A DNA stretch of 32,408 nt from an uncultured Chloroflexota bacterium (GCA_902805635.1 CADCTC010000239.1:1-32408); one strand, 5' to 3'; positions 22,258-29,958 are shown, counted from the stretch's first letter. A program made the numbers and translations. Notes: a model not told the origin generated them from the sequence alone.

Positions 22258-23751
22258 GTGCGTTACCGCACGGCGCTGCTGTTTTTAACGCTGGCGGCGT
22301 TCGGTCTGCGAGCGTATTGCCTGGGGCGCCAGAGCTTCTGGCTGGACGAAGTTGACGCCATCGCGATGGCGGGGGAGCCGCTCGCAGCGCAGGCGCGCAA
22401 GCTAGCAGCGATTGGCGAGAACGGCCCGCTCTATTTCGTGCTCTTCAAAGGGTGGATCGCGCTGGCGGGGACGACCGAGGTGGGGGCGCGGTTCCTCTCG
22501 TGCCTGGCATCGACCGTGGCGGTGCCGCTCGTGGGTGGCGTGACGCGCCGGTTGACCGGCGATCGGCGGGTGGCGCTGGCGGCGGCGGCGCTGGCCGCCG
22601 GGTCGCCGTACTACGTGTGGTACGCCCAGGACGCCAAGATGTATCCGCTGTACGCCGCGCTGGCGCTGGCGGCGCAGCTGGCGTTGCTGGCAGCGTTTGA
22701 CCTCACCCCCTGCCCCTCTCCCACAGGAGAGGGGAGCCTCGTGGGCGAAGCGGTTGGGCGGAAGCCGGGCCAGGTCCGTGGGCGATTACGCGCAGCGACA
22801 ATCTGGACAGCGTACGTCGTGGCGTCCTCGCTCGCGCTGTACGTGCACCTGTTCGCGGCGCTGCAGATCGCGGCGAATACGGCGGCGGGGGTGGTGCTGG
22901 CCCGGCGCGGGCGGCGCGGATGGATGGGACTGGGGGTCGCGACGGCGGTGCTGGTGCTGCCGTACGTGCCTCTGGCGGCGTGGCAGGCGCCAGTGCTGCT
23001 GCGGGGAGCCGACGTGGGCTACCGCCCGGTGGCGCTGCGGGACATGGTGGTGTCTCTAGGGGAGCAGCTGACGTGGCACCTGAACCCGGCGCCGGACCGG
23101 CGCCTGCTGCTGGTGCTCCTGGCCGCGCTGGCGGTGGGGGCGTGGCGTCTGGCGGGGAACAGGTCGGCCGGGGTAGTCGTCCTGGGCTGCTGGCTATTCG
23201 TGCCGCTGGTGCTGCTATACGTGGTGCAGTTCACGGTGCCGGTCTTCCGGGACCGGTACCTGATCCCGCTGCTGGCGCCGCTGCTCGTGCTGCTGGCGGG
23301 GGCGGTTACGCTGGGTCCGTGGATGTGGCGGCTGCCGCTGGTGGTCTTTGTGGTGGGGAGCTGGGGGTATGGACTGGCGCACCGACCGCCCAATCCGGAC
23401 TTCCGGGCGGCGGCGCAACTGGTGCGCGAGCAGCTGCGGCCGGGAGAGCGGGTGGGCTTCCTGGCGGAATACGCCGAGCGGCCGTTTGCGTTCTACTACC
23501 GCAGGGGGGGCGGTCGCTATGAGAAGGCGGCGCTGCCGTACACCAACTACCCAGGCATGAGTGAGCAGGAGGGGCTCACCGCGGTTGCGCGCGGGCTGCG
23601 TGGCGGCGAAGGGCTGTGGGTCGTGCGGTTCGAGGATTGGCTGTGGGACGGGCGGGACTTGACGACACAATTCCTGCAGAATCGCGGCGCGACGCGGACG
23701 CTGACCCGAGAGCTCAACGGAGTGTCGGTCACGCGCTGGCAGGTGCCCTAA
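22258..23751 (+). CDS. GT-C membrane glycosyltransferase (GT39-like)
   Basis: This 497-aa multi-pass protein has the GT-C pattern: helix 1, FWLDEVDAIAM (27-37, catalytic-type Asp-Glu), ENGPLYFVLFKGW and YAQDAKMYPLYAALALAA. It ends in a soluble domain (RAAAQLVREQLRPGERVGFL...). It should transfer a sugar from a polyprenyl donor outside the membrane; the acceptor is unknown. Residues 149-160 (LTPCPSPTGEGS) are encoded by a dispersed palindromic repeat inserted in a loop between helices. The 3' end overlaps the stop codon of the cupredoxin gene by 4 bp. The GTG start appears leaderless. Confidence 0.88.
   Translation: MRYRTALLFLTLAAFGLRAYCLGRQSFWLDEVDAIAMAGEPLAAQARKLAAIGENGPLYFVLFKGWIALAGTTEVGARFLSCLASTVAVPLVGGVTRRLTGDRRVALAAAALAAGSPYYVWYAQDAKMYPLYAALALAAQLALLAAFDLTPCPSPTGEGSLVGEAVGRKPGQVRGRLRAATIWTAYVVASSLALYVHLFAALQIAANTAAGVVLARRGRRGWMGLGVATAVLVLPYVPLAAWQAPVLLRGADVGYRPVALRDMVVSLGEQLTWHLNPAPDRRLLLVLLAALAVGAWRLAGNRSAGVVVLGCWLFVPLVLLYVVQFTVPVFRDRYLIPLLAPLLVLLAGAVTLGPWMWRLPLVVFVVGSWGYGLAHRPPNPDFRAAAQLVREQLRPGERVGFLAEYAERPFAFYYRRGGGRYEKAALPYTNYPGMSEQEGLTAVARGLRGGEGLWVVRFEDWLWDGRDLTTQFLQNRGATRTLTRELNGVSVTRWQVP
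22702..22738 (+). repeat. CCTCTCC dispersed hairpin repeat inside a CDS (copy 3)
   Basis: CCCCTCTCC (22713-22721) and GGAGAGGGG (22726-22734) form a perfect 9-bp stem with a CACA loop, preceded by a CTCACCCCC lead as in copy 1. It lies within the GT39-like gene and keeps the frame. Confidence 0.75.
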
Positions 23752-24458
23752 GACGTGATGCCTTCCGCCCTGGACGGGTCGGGGGAGACGGTGATTTCGG
23801 CGCGCATGGTGGGGTGGAAGCTGCAGATGAAGGCGTAGCGGCCCGGCTTTTCCAGCAGAGAGGACCAGTGGCGACCCGATGGCACGGGGCCGCTGTCGAA
23901 CTCACCGCCCTGGACCTGGTGCGGGACGCGGTCATAGTTGCGCCAGATGATGTTGGTGCCGGGCTTCACGGTGAGTGTCGAAGGAGCAAACGCGAGATCC
24001 TGCATGCGGATCTCCTGCTGCGGCAGCGCAGCGGCGGTGGCCGCCGCGGAGTTGAAGCGGGCAACGGCGGTGGCGGCATTGGCCGTTGCGGCGGCTGCCG
24101 AAGCAGGGTCCAACTCTCGGCGCGGTGGCAACGTGAGCGTGGGCATGGCCGGCGGCACGGGAGTGCTGATGGCGCCGGCCGCGCCGGCCGCGGGCGGCAC
24201 GGGGGTGGGCGGCGGTGCGTCTGGGGCAAGCTCAGGGGCGCGCGTGGGGATGCTGTCGATGGCGGTGGGAGAAGGGGCGACGCCGCGGATGGAGCGGGCC
24301 TCCGACACGCTGGCCGGCGCCAGTGCCGGCGTGGGGTCGGCCTGCAGCGCAAGCGTGACCGGGGATGCACAGGCAGCGAGAGCCACCAGCGCCAAGACAC
24401 CAAGCAGCGGGGCCGCCAGGCACTGCCGGCTCGGACAGCGCTGTTCAACTGAAGCCAT
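23748..24458 (-). CDS. Cupredoxin (plastocyanin-like) lipoprotein
   Basis: This protein of about 236 aa starts with a lipoprotein signal ending in ALAAC (Cys30). A long Pro/Ala/Thr-rich region (31-145) tethers it outside the cell. The C-terminal cupredoxin domain (150-226) has LAFAPSTLTVKPGTNIIW and the type-1 copper ligands His180, Cys212, His215 and Met218. It is likely an outward-facing electron carrier or copper-binding protein. I preferred the ATG at 24458; a GTG at 24479 would add seven residues before the signal peptide. Its stop codon overlaps the convergent glycosyltransferase stop. Confidence 0.85.
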   Translation of the reverse strand: MASVEQRCPSRQCLAAPLLGVLALVALAACASPVTLALQADPTPALAPASVSEARSIRGVAPSPTAIDSIPTRAPELAPDAPPPTPVPPAAGAAGAISTPVPPAMPTLTLPPRRELDPASAAAATANAATAVARFNSAAATAAALPQQEIRMQDLAFAPSTLTVKPGTNIIWRNYDRVPHQVQGGEFDSGPVPSGRHWSSLLEKPGRYAFICSFHPTMRAEITVSPDPSRAEGITS

Positions 24459-24518
24459 GTGCTGGGCAGACAGTAGCACCGAAGGCGGGCGATGTGGCTC
24501 CGGGTAGGAGTGATGCGA

Positions 24519-24557
24519 GCCCCGTCGGTCTGCCCCGTCGGTCTGCCCCGTCGGTCT
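24519..24557. repeat. Three perfect 13-bp tandem repeats
   Basis: GCCCCGTCGGTCT occurs three times without change (24519-24531, 24532-24544, 24545-24557) in the gap between the SDR stop and the cupredoxin gene. GTCTAGAC, an 8-bp palindrome at 24558-24565, adjoins it and covers the SDR stop codon. Confidence 0.85.
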
Positions 24558-24559
24558 GT

Positions 24560-25312
24560 CTAGACCATGAAGGCGCCGCCGTTGATGTTGAGCGTCTCTC
24601 CGGTGATGAAAGCGGCAACGTCCGATGCGAGGAAGGCGATGGCGTTGGCGACTTCCCGCGGCGTGCCGAGCCGGCCAAGCGGGATGGTGGAGATGAGGCC
24701 GGGCTGGAGCTCAGACGGGAGGCCGCGGATCATGTCGGTATCAACGGGTCCGGGGGCGACGGCGTTGACGCGCACGCCACGGGCGGCGGATTGGGACGCG
24801 AGCGCCATGGTGAGGCCGATGACGCCAGACTTGGAGGCGACGTAGCTGGGGGAGGCGAGGGTGGACTTGGTGCGGCCGGAGATGGAGGCGAGATTGACGA
24901 TGCTGCCGCGCCCCCGCTCGAGCATGGCGGGCAATACGGCGCGACAGACCAGATAGGTGCCGCGCAGGTTGATGTCCATCAGCTGGTCCCAGGCGTCGGG
25001 AGGAACGTCGGCGAGCTGGCCGATGCGGTAGATACCGGCGGCGTTGACGACGACATCTACCGCGCCGAACCGCTCGGTGGCCGCGGAGACCGCCGACTGC
25101 ACGCTAGCTTCGTCTGTCACGTCAATGCGAAGACTCAGGGCGTCGCCGCCGGACTGCTGCACCAGCGTTGCTGTCTCTCCCGTACGTGCCTGGTCCAGGT
25201 CGGCCGCGACGACGCGCATGCCTTCTTCCGCGAACAGGCGGGCGAGCTCCCGGCCGATGCCACCCGCGGCGCCGGTGATGAAGGCGGTCTTTCCAGTGAT
25301 TCCAAGATCCAT
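24560..25312 (-). CDS. FabG-like short-chain dehydrogenase/reductase
   Basis: This 250-aa classical SDR has TGAAGGIG (13-20), NAAG (90-93), Asn115, Ser143, and Tyr157/Lys161 in YVASK, a complete catalytic tetrad. The ending LNINGGAFMV fits the FabG/glucose dehydrogenase group. It likely interconverts an alcohol and ketone with NAD(P)(H). Sugar-related genes diverge from its 5' end, so a polyol or sugar substrate is more likely than an acyl-ACP, but this is inference. No Shine-Dalgarno; TAGCAT lies 8 nt before the ATG, so leaderless translation is likely. Confidence 0.9.
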   Translation of the reverse strand: MDLGITGKTAFITGAAGGIGRELARLFAEEGMRVVAADLDQARTGETATLVQQSGGDALSLRIDVTDEASVQSAVSAATERFGAVDVVVNAAGIYRIGQLADVPPDAWDQLMDINLRGTYLVCRAVLPAMLERGRGSIVNLASISGRTKSTLASPSYVASKSGVIGLTMALASQSAARGVRVNAVAPGPVDTDMIRGLPSELQPGLISTIPLGRLGTPREVANAIAFLASDVAAFITGETLNINGGAFMV

Positions 25313-25320
25313 CGGCCACC

Positions 25321-25326
25321 ATGCTA
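25321..25326 (-). promoter_or_regulatory. Candidate -10 box for the leaderless SDR
   Basis: TAGCAT on the minus strand ends 8 nt before the ATG at 25312. A counterpart for the divergent gene lies at 25357. Confidence 0.4.
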
Positions 25327-25331
25327 CCGGC

Positions 25332-25362
25332 TTGCCCCATGCCCTGGCCCATTGGCTATGCT
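25332..25362 (+). promoter_or_regulatory. Candidate promoter of the isomerase operon
   Basis: TTGCCC (25332-25337), a 19-bp spacer and TATGCT (25357-25362), 9 nt before the ATG at 25372. The divergent gene's box is 30 bp away, so the two promoters must interfere or share control. Confidence 0.4.
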
Positions 25363-25371
25363 CGGCGCACG

Positions 25372-26232
25372 ATGCGACCAGGAGTAGTGGGGTTCTTGCC
25401 AGGGGACCCGGCCAAAATCACGGCGGAGCACGCCCGGCTGGTACGGCAACACGGGTTCACCGGAGCGTCGGTAATGCTGGGGCAGCCGGACCAGGTGGAG
25501 CCGGCGGCGCTGGAGCAGGCGCGCGCCGTGCTGGCGGAGGAAGGCGTGCGGGTGTGCCAGAGCAACGCCCGGTACCCAGCGCTGGTGCACCCGGACCCGG
25601 TGACGCGGGCTGAGGGAGTGCGCCTGGCGCAGGCGGCGTGTCGGGCAGCGGCGCGGCTGGACGCGGCCTACCAGCTGATCCGGCCAGGGAGTCTCAACCC
25701 GACTGGTGACTGGCGCCCGCACCGGGACAACCACACAACCGAGACACGTGACCGCCTGGTGGAGAGCCTGCGCCAGGTATGCCGCGTGGCGGATGATGAG
25801 GGGGTGACGATCGGGCTGGAGTGCCACGTCATCTCGCCGCTCGACTCGCCGCGTCGGGTGCGCGAGGTAATTGAAGGAGTGGGGTCGAAGTCGCTGAAAT
25901 ACAACGCCGACGCGGTGAACTTCGTGGGATCGTTCTCCGACGCGTACGATACGCCGCGCGTGCTGGAGGGCATCTTTTCCGAGTTGGGCAGCCACGTGGT
26001 GAGCGCGCACGTGAAGGACGTGTGCCTGGGGGAGCGCCTTGTAGTGCACATCGACGAGTGCGTGCCGGGAGAGGGGATCTTCGACCTGGTGACGTTCATG
26101 CGGCTCTACGAGCAGCACAACCCGGACGGGTACGCGATCATCGAGCATCTGCCGGACGCGAAGATCCCGCAGGCCAAGGCGGGGGTGGACGCCGCGTTGG
26201 AGCGGGCCGGCATCGCCTGGAGAATGGAGTAA
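25372..26232 (+). CDS. Xylose isomerase-like TIM barrel (sugar isomerase/epimerase)
   Basis: This 286-aa protein belongs to the AP endonuclease 2/xylose isomerase-like superfamily. The likely metal site is Glu150 in GLECH, Asp180 in KYNADAVNF, His213 in SAHVKD and Glu258 in IIEHLP. VPGEGIFDLVTFM is the typical late loop. The family isomerises or epimerises sugars and sugar acids. The downstream amidohydrolase starts 4 bp after the stop and is surely co-transcribed. The ATG at 25372 has no Shine-Dalgarno; a start at 25321 is less likely because it would include the promoter. The exact substrate is unknown. Confidence 0.85.
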   Translation: MRPGVVGFLPGDPAKITAEHARLVRQHGFTGASVMLGQPDQVEPAALEQARAVLAEEGVRVCQSNARYPALVHPDPVTRAEGVRLAQAACRAAARLDAAYQLIRPGSLNPTGDWRPHRDNHTTETRDRLVESLRQVCRVADDEGVTIGLECHVISPLDSPRRVREVIEGVGSKSLKYNADAVNFVGSFSDAYDTPRVLEGIFSELGSHVVSAHVKDVCLGERLVVHIDECVPGEGIFDLVTFMRLYEQHNPDGYAIIEHLPDAKIPQAKAGVDAALERAGIAWRME

Positions 26233-26236
26233 CGCC

Positions 26237-26977
26237 ATGGAGATCATCGATACGCACGCGCACCTGGGCCCATCGCCAACGGGCGTGGGGACCGAAACGA
26301 GTGAACAAGAGGTGCTGGAGGCGATGGACGCGCACGGCGTGGCGGTCTCGCTGGTGATGCCGCAGTCGCTGCAGAGCGACGAGCGCGCGGCGCACGACCG
26401 GGTACACGCGTTTGCGCAGGCGAACCCTGGGCGCATCTACGGGATGGCCAGCATCTCTCCGTTGTGGGATGACACGGCGTACTTTGCGGAGGCGCGGCGC
26501 TGCGTGCGCGACCTGGGGTTCAAGGCGCTGAAGCTGCACCCTGGGTCGTACAACACGTCGCCGCTGCTGCCGCGCGCAGAGAAGTGCTTCCGCGCGGCGG
26601 CGGAGCTGGGAGTGCCGCTGATCGTGCACACCGGGGCAGGGGCGCCGCCGTCGCTGCCGGCGCTGGTGATCCCGCGCGCGAGGGAGTTCCCGGAGGCGAC
26701 GATCGTGCTGGCACATGCGGGCTACGCGATCTATTGCGAAGAGGCGTTGGTGGCGGCCGAGACGTGCCCCAATATCGTCCTGGAGCCTTCCTGGTGCCAG
26801 TATTACAACGCCCGGCGCTTCACACGCTCGATTGGCGCCGATCGTATGGTGATGGGCTCTGACCACCCGGCGAACCTGCCGGTAGAGCTGGCCAAATGGC
26901 GCGCGACCGGACTGTCGGAGGCGGACCTGGCCAAGTGCCTGGGCGCTACGGCGCGGCGGGTGTTCAAGCTGGATTGA
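26237..26977 (+). CDS. Amidohydrolase family 2 (PF04909-type) hydrolase or decarboxylase
   Basis: This 246-aa TIM barrel has IIDTHAHLG (His7, His9), His101 in LKLHPGS, His131 in IVHTGAG, His160 in LAHAG and Asp209 in GSDHP, the ordered metal and catalytic ligands of amidohydrolase-2 enzymes. Members hydrolyse lactones or decarboxylate aromatic and amino-muconate-type acids. Next to a sugar isomerase, a lactonase or sugar-acid role is attractive but unproven. GGAG lies 7 nt upstream of the ATG. It is the middle gene of a three-gene operon. Confidence 0.9.
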   Translation: MEIIDTHAHLGPSPTGVGTETSEQEVLEAMDAHGVAVSLVMPQSLQSDERAAHDRVHAFAQANPGRIYGMASISPLWDDTAYFAEARRCVRDLGFKALKLHPGSYNTSPLLPRAEKCFRAAAELGVPLIVHTGAGAPPSLPALVIPRAREFPEATIVLAHAGYAIYCEEALVAAETCPNIVLEPSWCQYYNARRFTRSIGADRMVMGSDHPANLPVELAKWRATGLSEADLAKCLGATARRVFKLD

Positions 26978-26989
26978 GAGTGAGAGACA

Positions 26990-27748
26990 ATGCCTTCACT
27001 GCGTGGACACATGGTGTTTGTGTCAAACCTGCGCGACGCACTGGCGCGTGAGGCACCGGAGCTGGCGGGCCTGGGACGGGCGGTGACCGACCACTGGCCA
27101 GCGGCGCTGATGGGGAGTGAAGGGCCGGACGGGTGGTTCTTCACGCCGGGGAAGAAGCGGCCGGACACGCACATTCTTGACACGGACGAACCAGCAACGT
27201 GGGCCGGCGCGATGGACCGCTGGCTGGACCGGCACCGTGACCTTCGGCCAGGCAGGGAGCAGGCCCCGGAGACGCAGGCGTTCATGGTGGGCTACCTCTC
27301 ACACCTGGGCCTGGACACGTGGGGGGAGCAGTACCAGCACCCGGACCTGCCGGCCGCGGCGCGAGCGGCGGCGCCAGTTGAGTGGTTCCCGGAGCAGCTG
27401 GGGGATCGGGATAGGGTACGAGCCGCGCTGCGGCGATTGGGGGAGGAGCGGTTCCCGGAGGAGCGCAGTGTCACGGTCGAACAGCTAGACGCAGTGCGTG
27501 CGCCGGCAGTGTTCGAACCGGACGCGGTGCGCCGAGTCGCGGTGGGCATCCTGCCGTCGCTGCCGTTGAGCGACCCATGGGAGATCAGCCGGGTGAACCC
27601 GCTGCGCGAGACGCCGCGCGACGAAGCGACGCGGGTGGCATGGCAGCGGGAACGGGAAAAGCTGCCGCAGGCCACCGACGCCGAGTACACGGCACTGCTC
27701 GCGGGGGCCACCGCGTTCACGCTGGACCTGATCCGGAAGTGGTGGTAG
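26990..27748 (+). CDS. Zinc-dependent phospholipase C-like protein
   Basis: This 252-aa protein resembles the zinc-dependent phospholipase C family: it begins MPSLRGHMVF (His7), then Asp47, His61, and HLGLD with His105 and Asp109, the spaced His/Asp set that would hold zinc ions. No signal peptide is visible, whereas classical members are secreted, so this would be a cytoplasmic branch of unknown substrate. The gene lies 12 bp after the amidohydrolase and its stop codon lies inside a 15-bp hairpin. Functional assignment beyond the fold is speculative. Confidence 0.65.
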   Translation: MPSLRGHMVFVSNLRDALAREAPELAGLGRAVTDHWPAALMGSEGPDGWFFTPGKKRPDTHILDTDEPATWAGAMDRWLDRHRDLRPGREQAPETQAFMVGYLSHLGLDTWGEQYQHPDLPAAARAAAPVEWFPEQLGDRDRVRAALRRLGEERFPEERSVTVEQLDAVRAPAVFEPDAVRRVAVGILPSLPLSDPWEISRVNPLRETPRDEATRVAWQREREKLPQATDAEYTALLAGATAFTLDLIRKWW

Positions 27749-27772
27749 GGGACCTTACCCCTACCACCACTT
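27737..27772. terminator. 15-bp hairpin covering the stop codon, between convergent genes
   Basis: AAGTGGTGGTAGGGG (27737-27751) pairs perfectly with CCCCTACCACCACTT (27758-27772) across a 6-nt loop; the TAG stop lies at 27746-27748 inside the left arm. No T-tract follows on either strand, so it may block the polymerase or stabilise 3' ends in both directions. Confidence 0.6.
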
Positions 27773-27793
27773 CACGAATATTGGCGACCTGTA

Positions 27794-28786
27794 CTACTGG
27801 TTCCCTGGTTCGCGGCGCTGCTTGCGGAGGAACTCTTCCAGGTAGTCGACCATGGCCGAGGGGCTGGGCAGCTCGGCGGCGCCACCGCTAGCTCGCGGCG
27901 CATCGTCGTCGCCGTCTTCCTGGACGCGCCGCTCCAGGTCACGCACGTAGGCCATCGCTTCCGGGTCCTTGGAGACCGCCTCACGGACCTGCTCGTCGAA
28001 GCGAGCGGCGCTCTCGTCGAGCTGCTCGGTGTCAAGGCTCAGGCGCAGCACGGTGCCGAGCTCGTGGATGATGCGCGAGGCGACTACCGGGTTGGGGCTG
28101 GCGGAGATGTAATGCGGTGAGTGGCCCCACAGACTGAGGGTGGGAAAGCCGGCAGATGAGAAGCGGCTGGTGAGCACGCCGACGATGCCGGTGGGCCCCT
28201 CGTACTTGGAGGGCTTCATCCCCAGGCTCTTCAGGAGAGGGTGCAGCTCGGCATTGGAGACTGAGCCGCTCACCACCGGGGGCATGGTGTGCGGCACGTC
28301 GGCGTCGAGCGCGCCGAGGCCGACTACGAGCTGCACGCCGGCGCGCCGGGCGACGTCAAGCACGATGTCGCTGAAGGTGCGCCAGCGCAGGTCGGGCTCG
28401 CTGCCAAGCAGCACGATGATGTCACGCGCGTCAGGACTGGGATCGGGGTCGATGCACGCGAAGAACTCGTTGGACGGCCACTCGATGCGGCGACGGCCGC
28501 GTCGGTTCAGGCGGACGTGCGGGCGAGTCTCGGTGAATACGAAGAACTCTTCCGGATCGACCGAGGCGAATCGCGACCCGTCCCAATCGGAGATGAGCAG
28601 CTGCGCCGCGGTGGAGGCGGCTTCGCCTGAGTCGTTCCAGCCCTCGAATGCCATGACGAGGACCGGGTTGCGCAGGTGTGGGACGCGTTGGAGCGTGAGG
28701 TAGGGAGAGGACTTACTCTCGCGGCGCGACTCGCTGCGCGGCGCGTCCGTGATCCCGCCTGTGCTTTCTGGGTGCCGCTCGGCCAT
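27794..28786 (-). CDS. PAC2 family protein
   Basis: This 330-aa protein matches the PAC2 family (proteasome assembly chaperone 2-like fold): NPVLVMAFEGWNDSGEAAS (40-58), DIIVLLGSEPDLRWRTFSD, VVGLGALDADVPHT and GPTGIVGVLTSRF are its conserved stretches. In actinobacteria such proteins occur near proteasome genes; none lie in this window. The acidic middle and a C-terminal helix (MVDYLEEFLRKQRRE) could form an oligomer interface. Two putative -10-like boxes lie about 43 bp upstream. Role otherwise unknown. Confidence 0.85.
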   Translation of the reverse strand: MAERHPESTGGITDAPRSESRRESKSSPYLTLQRVPHLRNPVLVMAFEGWNDSGEAASTAAQLLISDWDGSRFASVDPEEFFVFTETRPHVRLNRRGRRRIEWPSNEFFACIDPDPSPDARDIIVLLGSEPDLRWRTFSDIVLDVARRAGVQLVVGLGALDADVPHTMPPVVSGSVSNAELHPLLKSLGMKPSKYEGPTGIVGVLTSRFSSAGFPTLSLWGHSPHYISASPNPVVASRIIHELGTVLRLSLDTEQLDESAARFDEQVREAVSKDPEAMAYVRDLERRVQEDGDDDAPRASGGAAELPSPSAMVDYLEEFLRKQRREPGNQ

Positions 28787-28828
28787 GCAGTGGAAACCGT
28801 CCCTTCCGTTAGGGATCCGCTGTCTTAA

Positions 28829-28853
28829 TCATACTGACGCGGCGAAGCAATGT
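28829..28853 (-). promoter_or_regulatory. Candidate promoter of the PAC2 gene
   Basis: On the minus strand TATGAT (28834-28829) stands out as an AT-rich box; TTGCTT near 28850 with TAAGAC 17 bp later is an alternative reading. The expected untranslated leader is about 40 nt. Confidence 0.3.
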
Positions 28854-28858
28854 GGCGT

Positions 28859-29776
28859 TTAGCGGCCGGTGAGCAGCGCGGTCGCCGAGCGTGCTGCTTC
28901 TACGGCGTCTGCGCCCAGGTAGACGCCGGGGACGCGCTCCCGCGTGGACGGGTCGGCGTCAAACGCCTGCCCGCCGAATGCGACGCGCGGCGCAGGCGGC
29001 GGCAGTGCAGCCAGGGCGCGGGCAGCCGCTTCCAGCCCGGCGACGGCGTCAGCAGTGACGGCCGAGAGGCAGACCATGTCCGGCTGCAATCGCCGGGAGG
29101 CTTCCAGCACGCCGTCCAGCGGCACGTCCTGGCCGAGGAAGACCACCCGCACGCCGTGACGGCGCAGCAAGATGCTGAAGATGAGCGCGCCAACGTCGTG
29201 CAGCTCGCCGGGGCCGGCGCCGACGATGACGAGCGGCCGGGTTGGCCCGCCATCGAGGACGGCGGCCAGCTGCTCCAGGCGGCGGCGCACCAGGCCGGTG
29301 GCAAAGTGCTCCGTGGCCGGCGTGATCTCGCCGCGGTGCCACCGTTCGCCCAGGTCCACCAGCGCCGGTTTCACCACTTCCAGGCACACTACTTCCAGTG
29401 GGTGGGCGGCCATCGCCTGCGAGAGCGCCATCTCGACGCCGTCGGTATCGAAACGGAGCGCGGCGTCCACCAGCGAGCGCGTTAGCTCCGCGGGAGCCAG
29501 CGAGGTGGCCGCGGGCGCCGGCGGCAGGCCGCCTTGCTGCTGCAGCGACGCGACCGCCATGCTGACGGTGAACCCGGCCTCGGTCTGGTGGCGCAGCCAG
29601 CGCACTACCTCCACGTCACGCGACGAGTAGACACGCCGTCCGCCGGGGAGGCGGCGCGGCGAAGGCACGCCGTAGCGTCGCTCCCAGGCGCGGAACGTGT
29701 CGGCCGGCACGCCGGTCAGCCGCTCCACGGCCTGGGTATTGAAGCCTGCTTCTGCTGCCTGACTCTCGCTGCCCAT
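28859..29776 (-). CDS. MerR family regulator with B12-binding domain (CarH/LitR-like)
   Basis: This 305-aa protein has an N-terminal MerR winged helix (12-80: FNTQAVERLTGVPADTFRAWERRYG, RVYSSRDVEVVRWL). A helical B12-binding cap follows with Trp146 and EH (156-157, EITPATEHFAT), then a B12-binding Rossmann domain with ELHDVG (191-196). These correspond to the CarH/LitR pattern in which a histidine in the ExH/DxHxxG motif coordinates cobalt and the cap residues sense adenosylcobalamin. CarH-type proteins repress carotenoid and other light-induced genes in the dark. Carotenoid or photolyase genes are not nearby, so the targets are unknown. Function is inferred from family. Confidence 0.9.
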   Translation of the reverse strand: MGSESQAAEAGFNTQAVERLTGVPADTFRAWERRYGVPSPRRLPGGRRVYSSRDVEVVRWLRHQTEAGFTVSMAVASLQQQGGLPPAPAATSLAPAELTRSLVDAALRFDTDGVEMALSQAMAAHPLEVVCLEVVKPALVDLGERWHRGEITPATEHFATGLVRRRLEQLAAVLDGGPTRPLVIVGAGPGELHDVGALIFSILLRRHGVRVVFLGQDVPLDGVLEASRRLQPDMVCLSAVTADAVAGLEAAARALAALPPPAPRVAFGGQAFDADPSTRERVPGVYLGADAVEAARSATALLTGR

Positions 29777-29958
29777 CGGTGCTCTACTTCACCGTACCCC
29801 ACGGAGACGGTAATCGCAATGAATTGCCCTTCTTTTGCACTGAAATACCGACTCACGCACTTAGCCGGTCCAAAACCAGAAAACCCCCTCTCCCAGACGA
29901 GAGAGGGGGCCAAGCAGCAGGTAACCAACTGGCGTGCGAGGCAAGCTCGCGCGTCAGG
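29777..29958. other. Intergenic region between the MerR/B12 gene and the mini-protein gene
   Basis: About 180 bp with low GC for this window. It holds the MerR promoter region, a short inverted repeat GCAAT-GA-ATTGC (29816-29827) 40 bp upstream of the regulator start that could be an operator, and the terminator at 29884. No further gene is seen. Confidence 0.5.
29884..29909 (-). terminator. Intrinsic terminator, CCTCTC-type hairpin (copy 4)
   Basis: CCCCCTCTC (29884-29892) pairs with GAGAGGGGG (29901-29909). On the minus strand GGGGG is followed by TTTTCTGGTTTT, a good T-rich end for the mini-protein transcript. The core resembles the other CCTCTCC hairpins. Confidence 0.75.
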
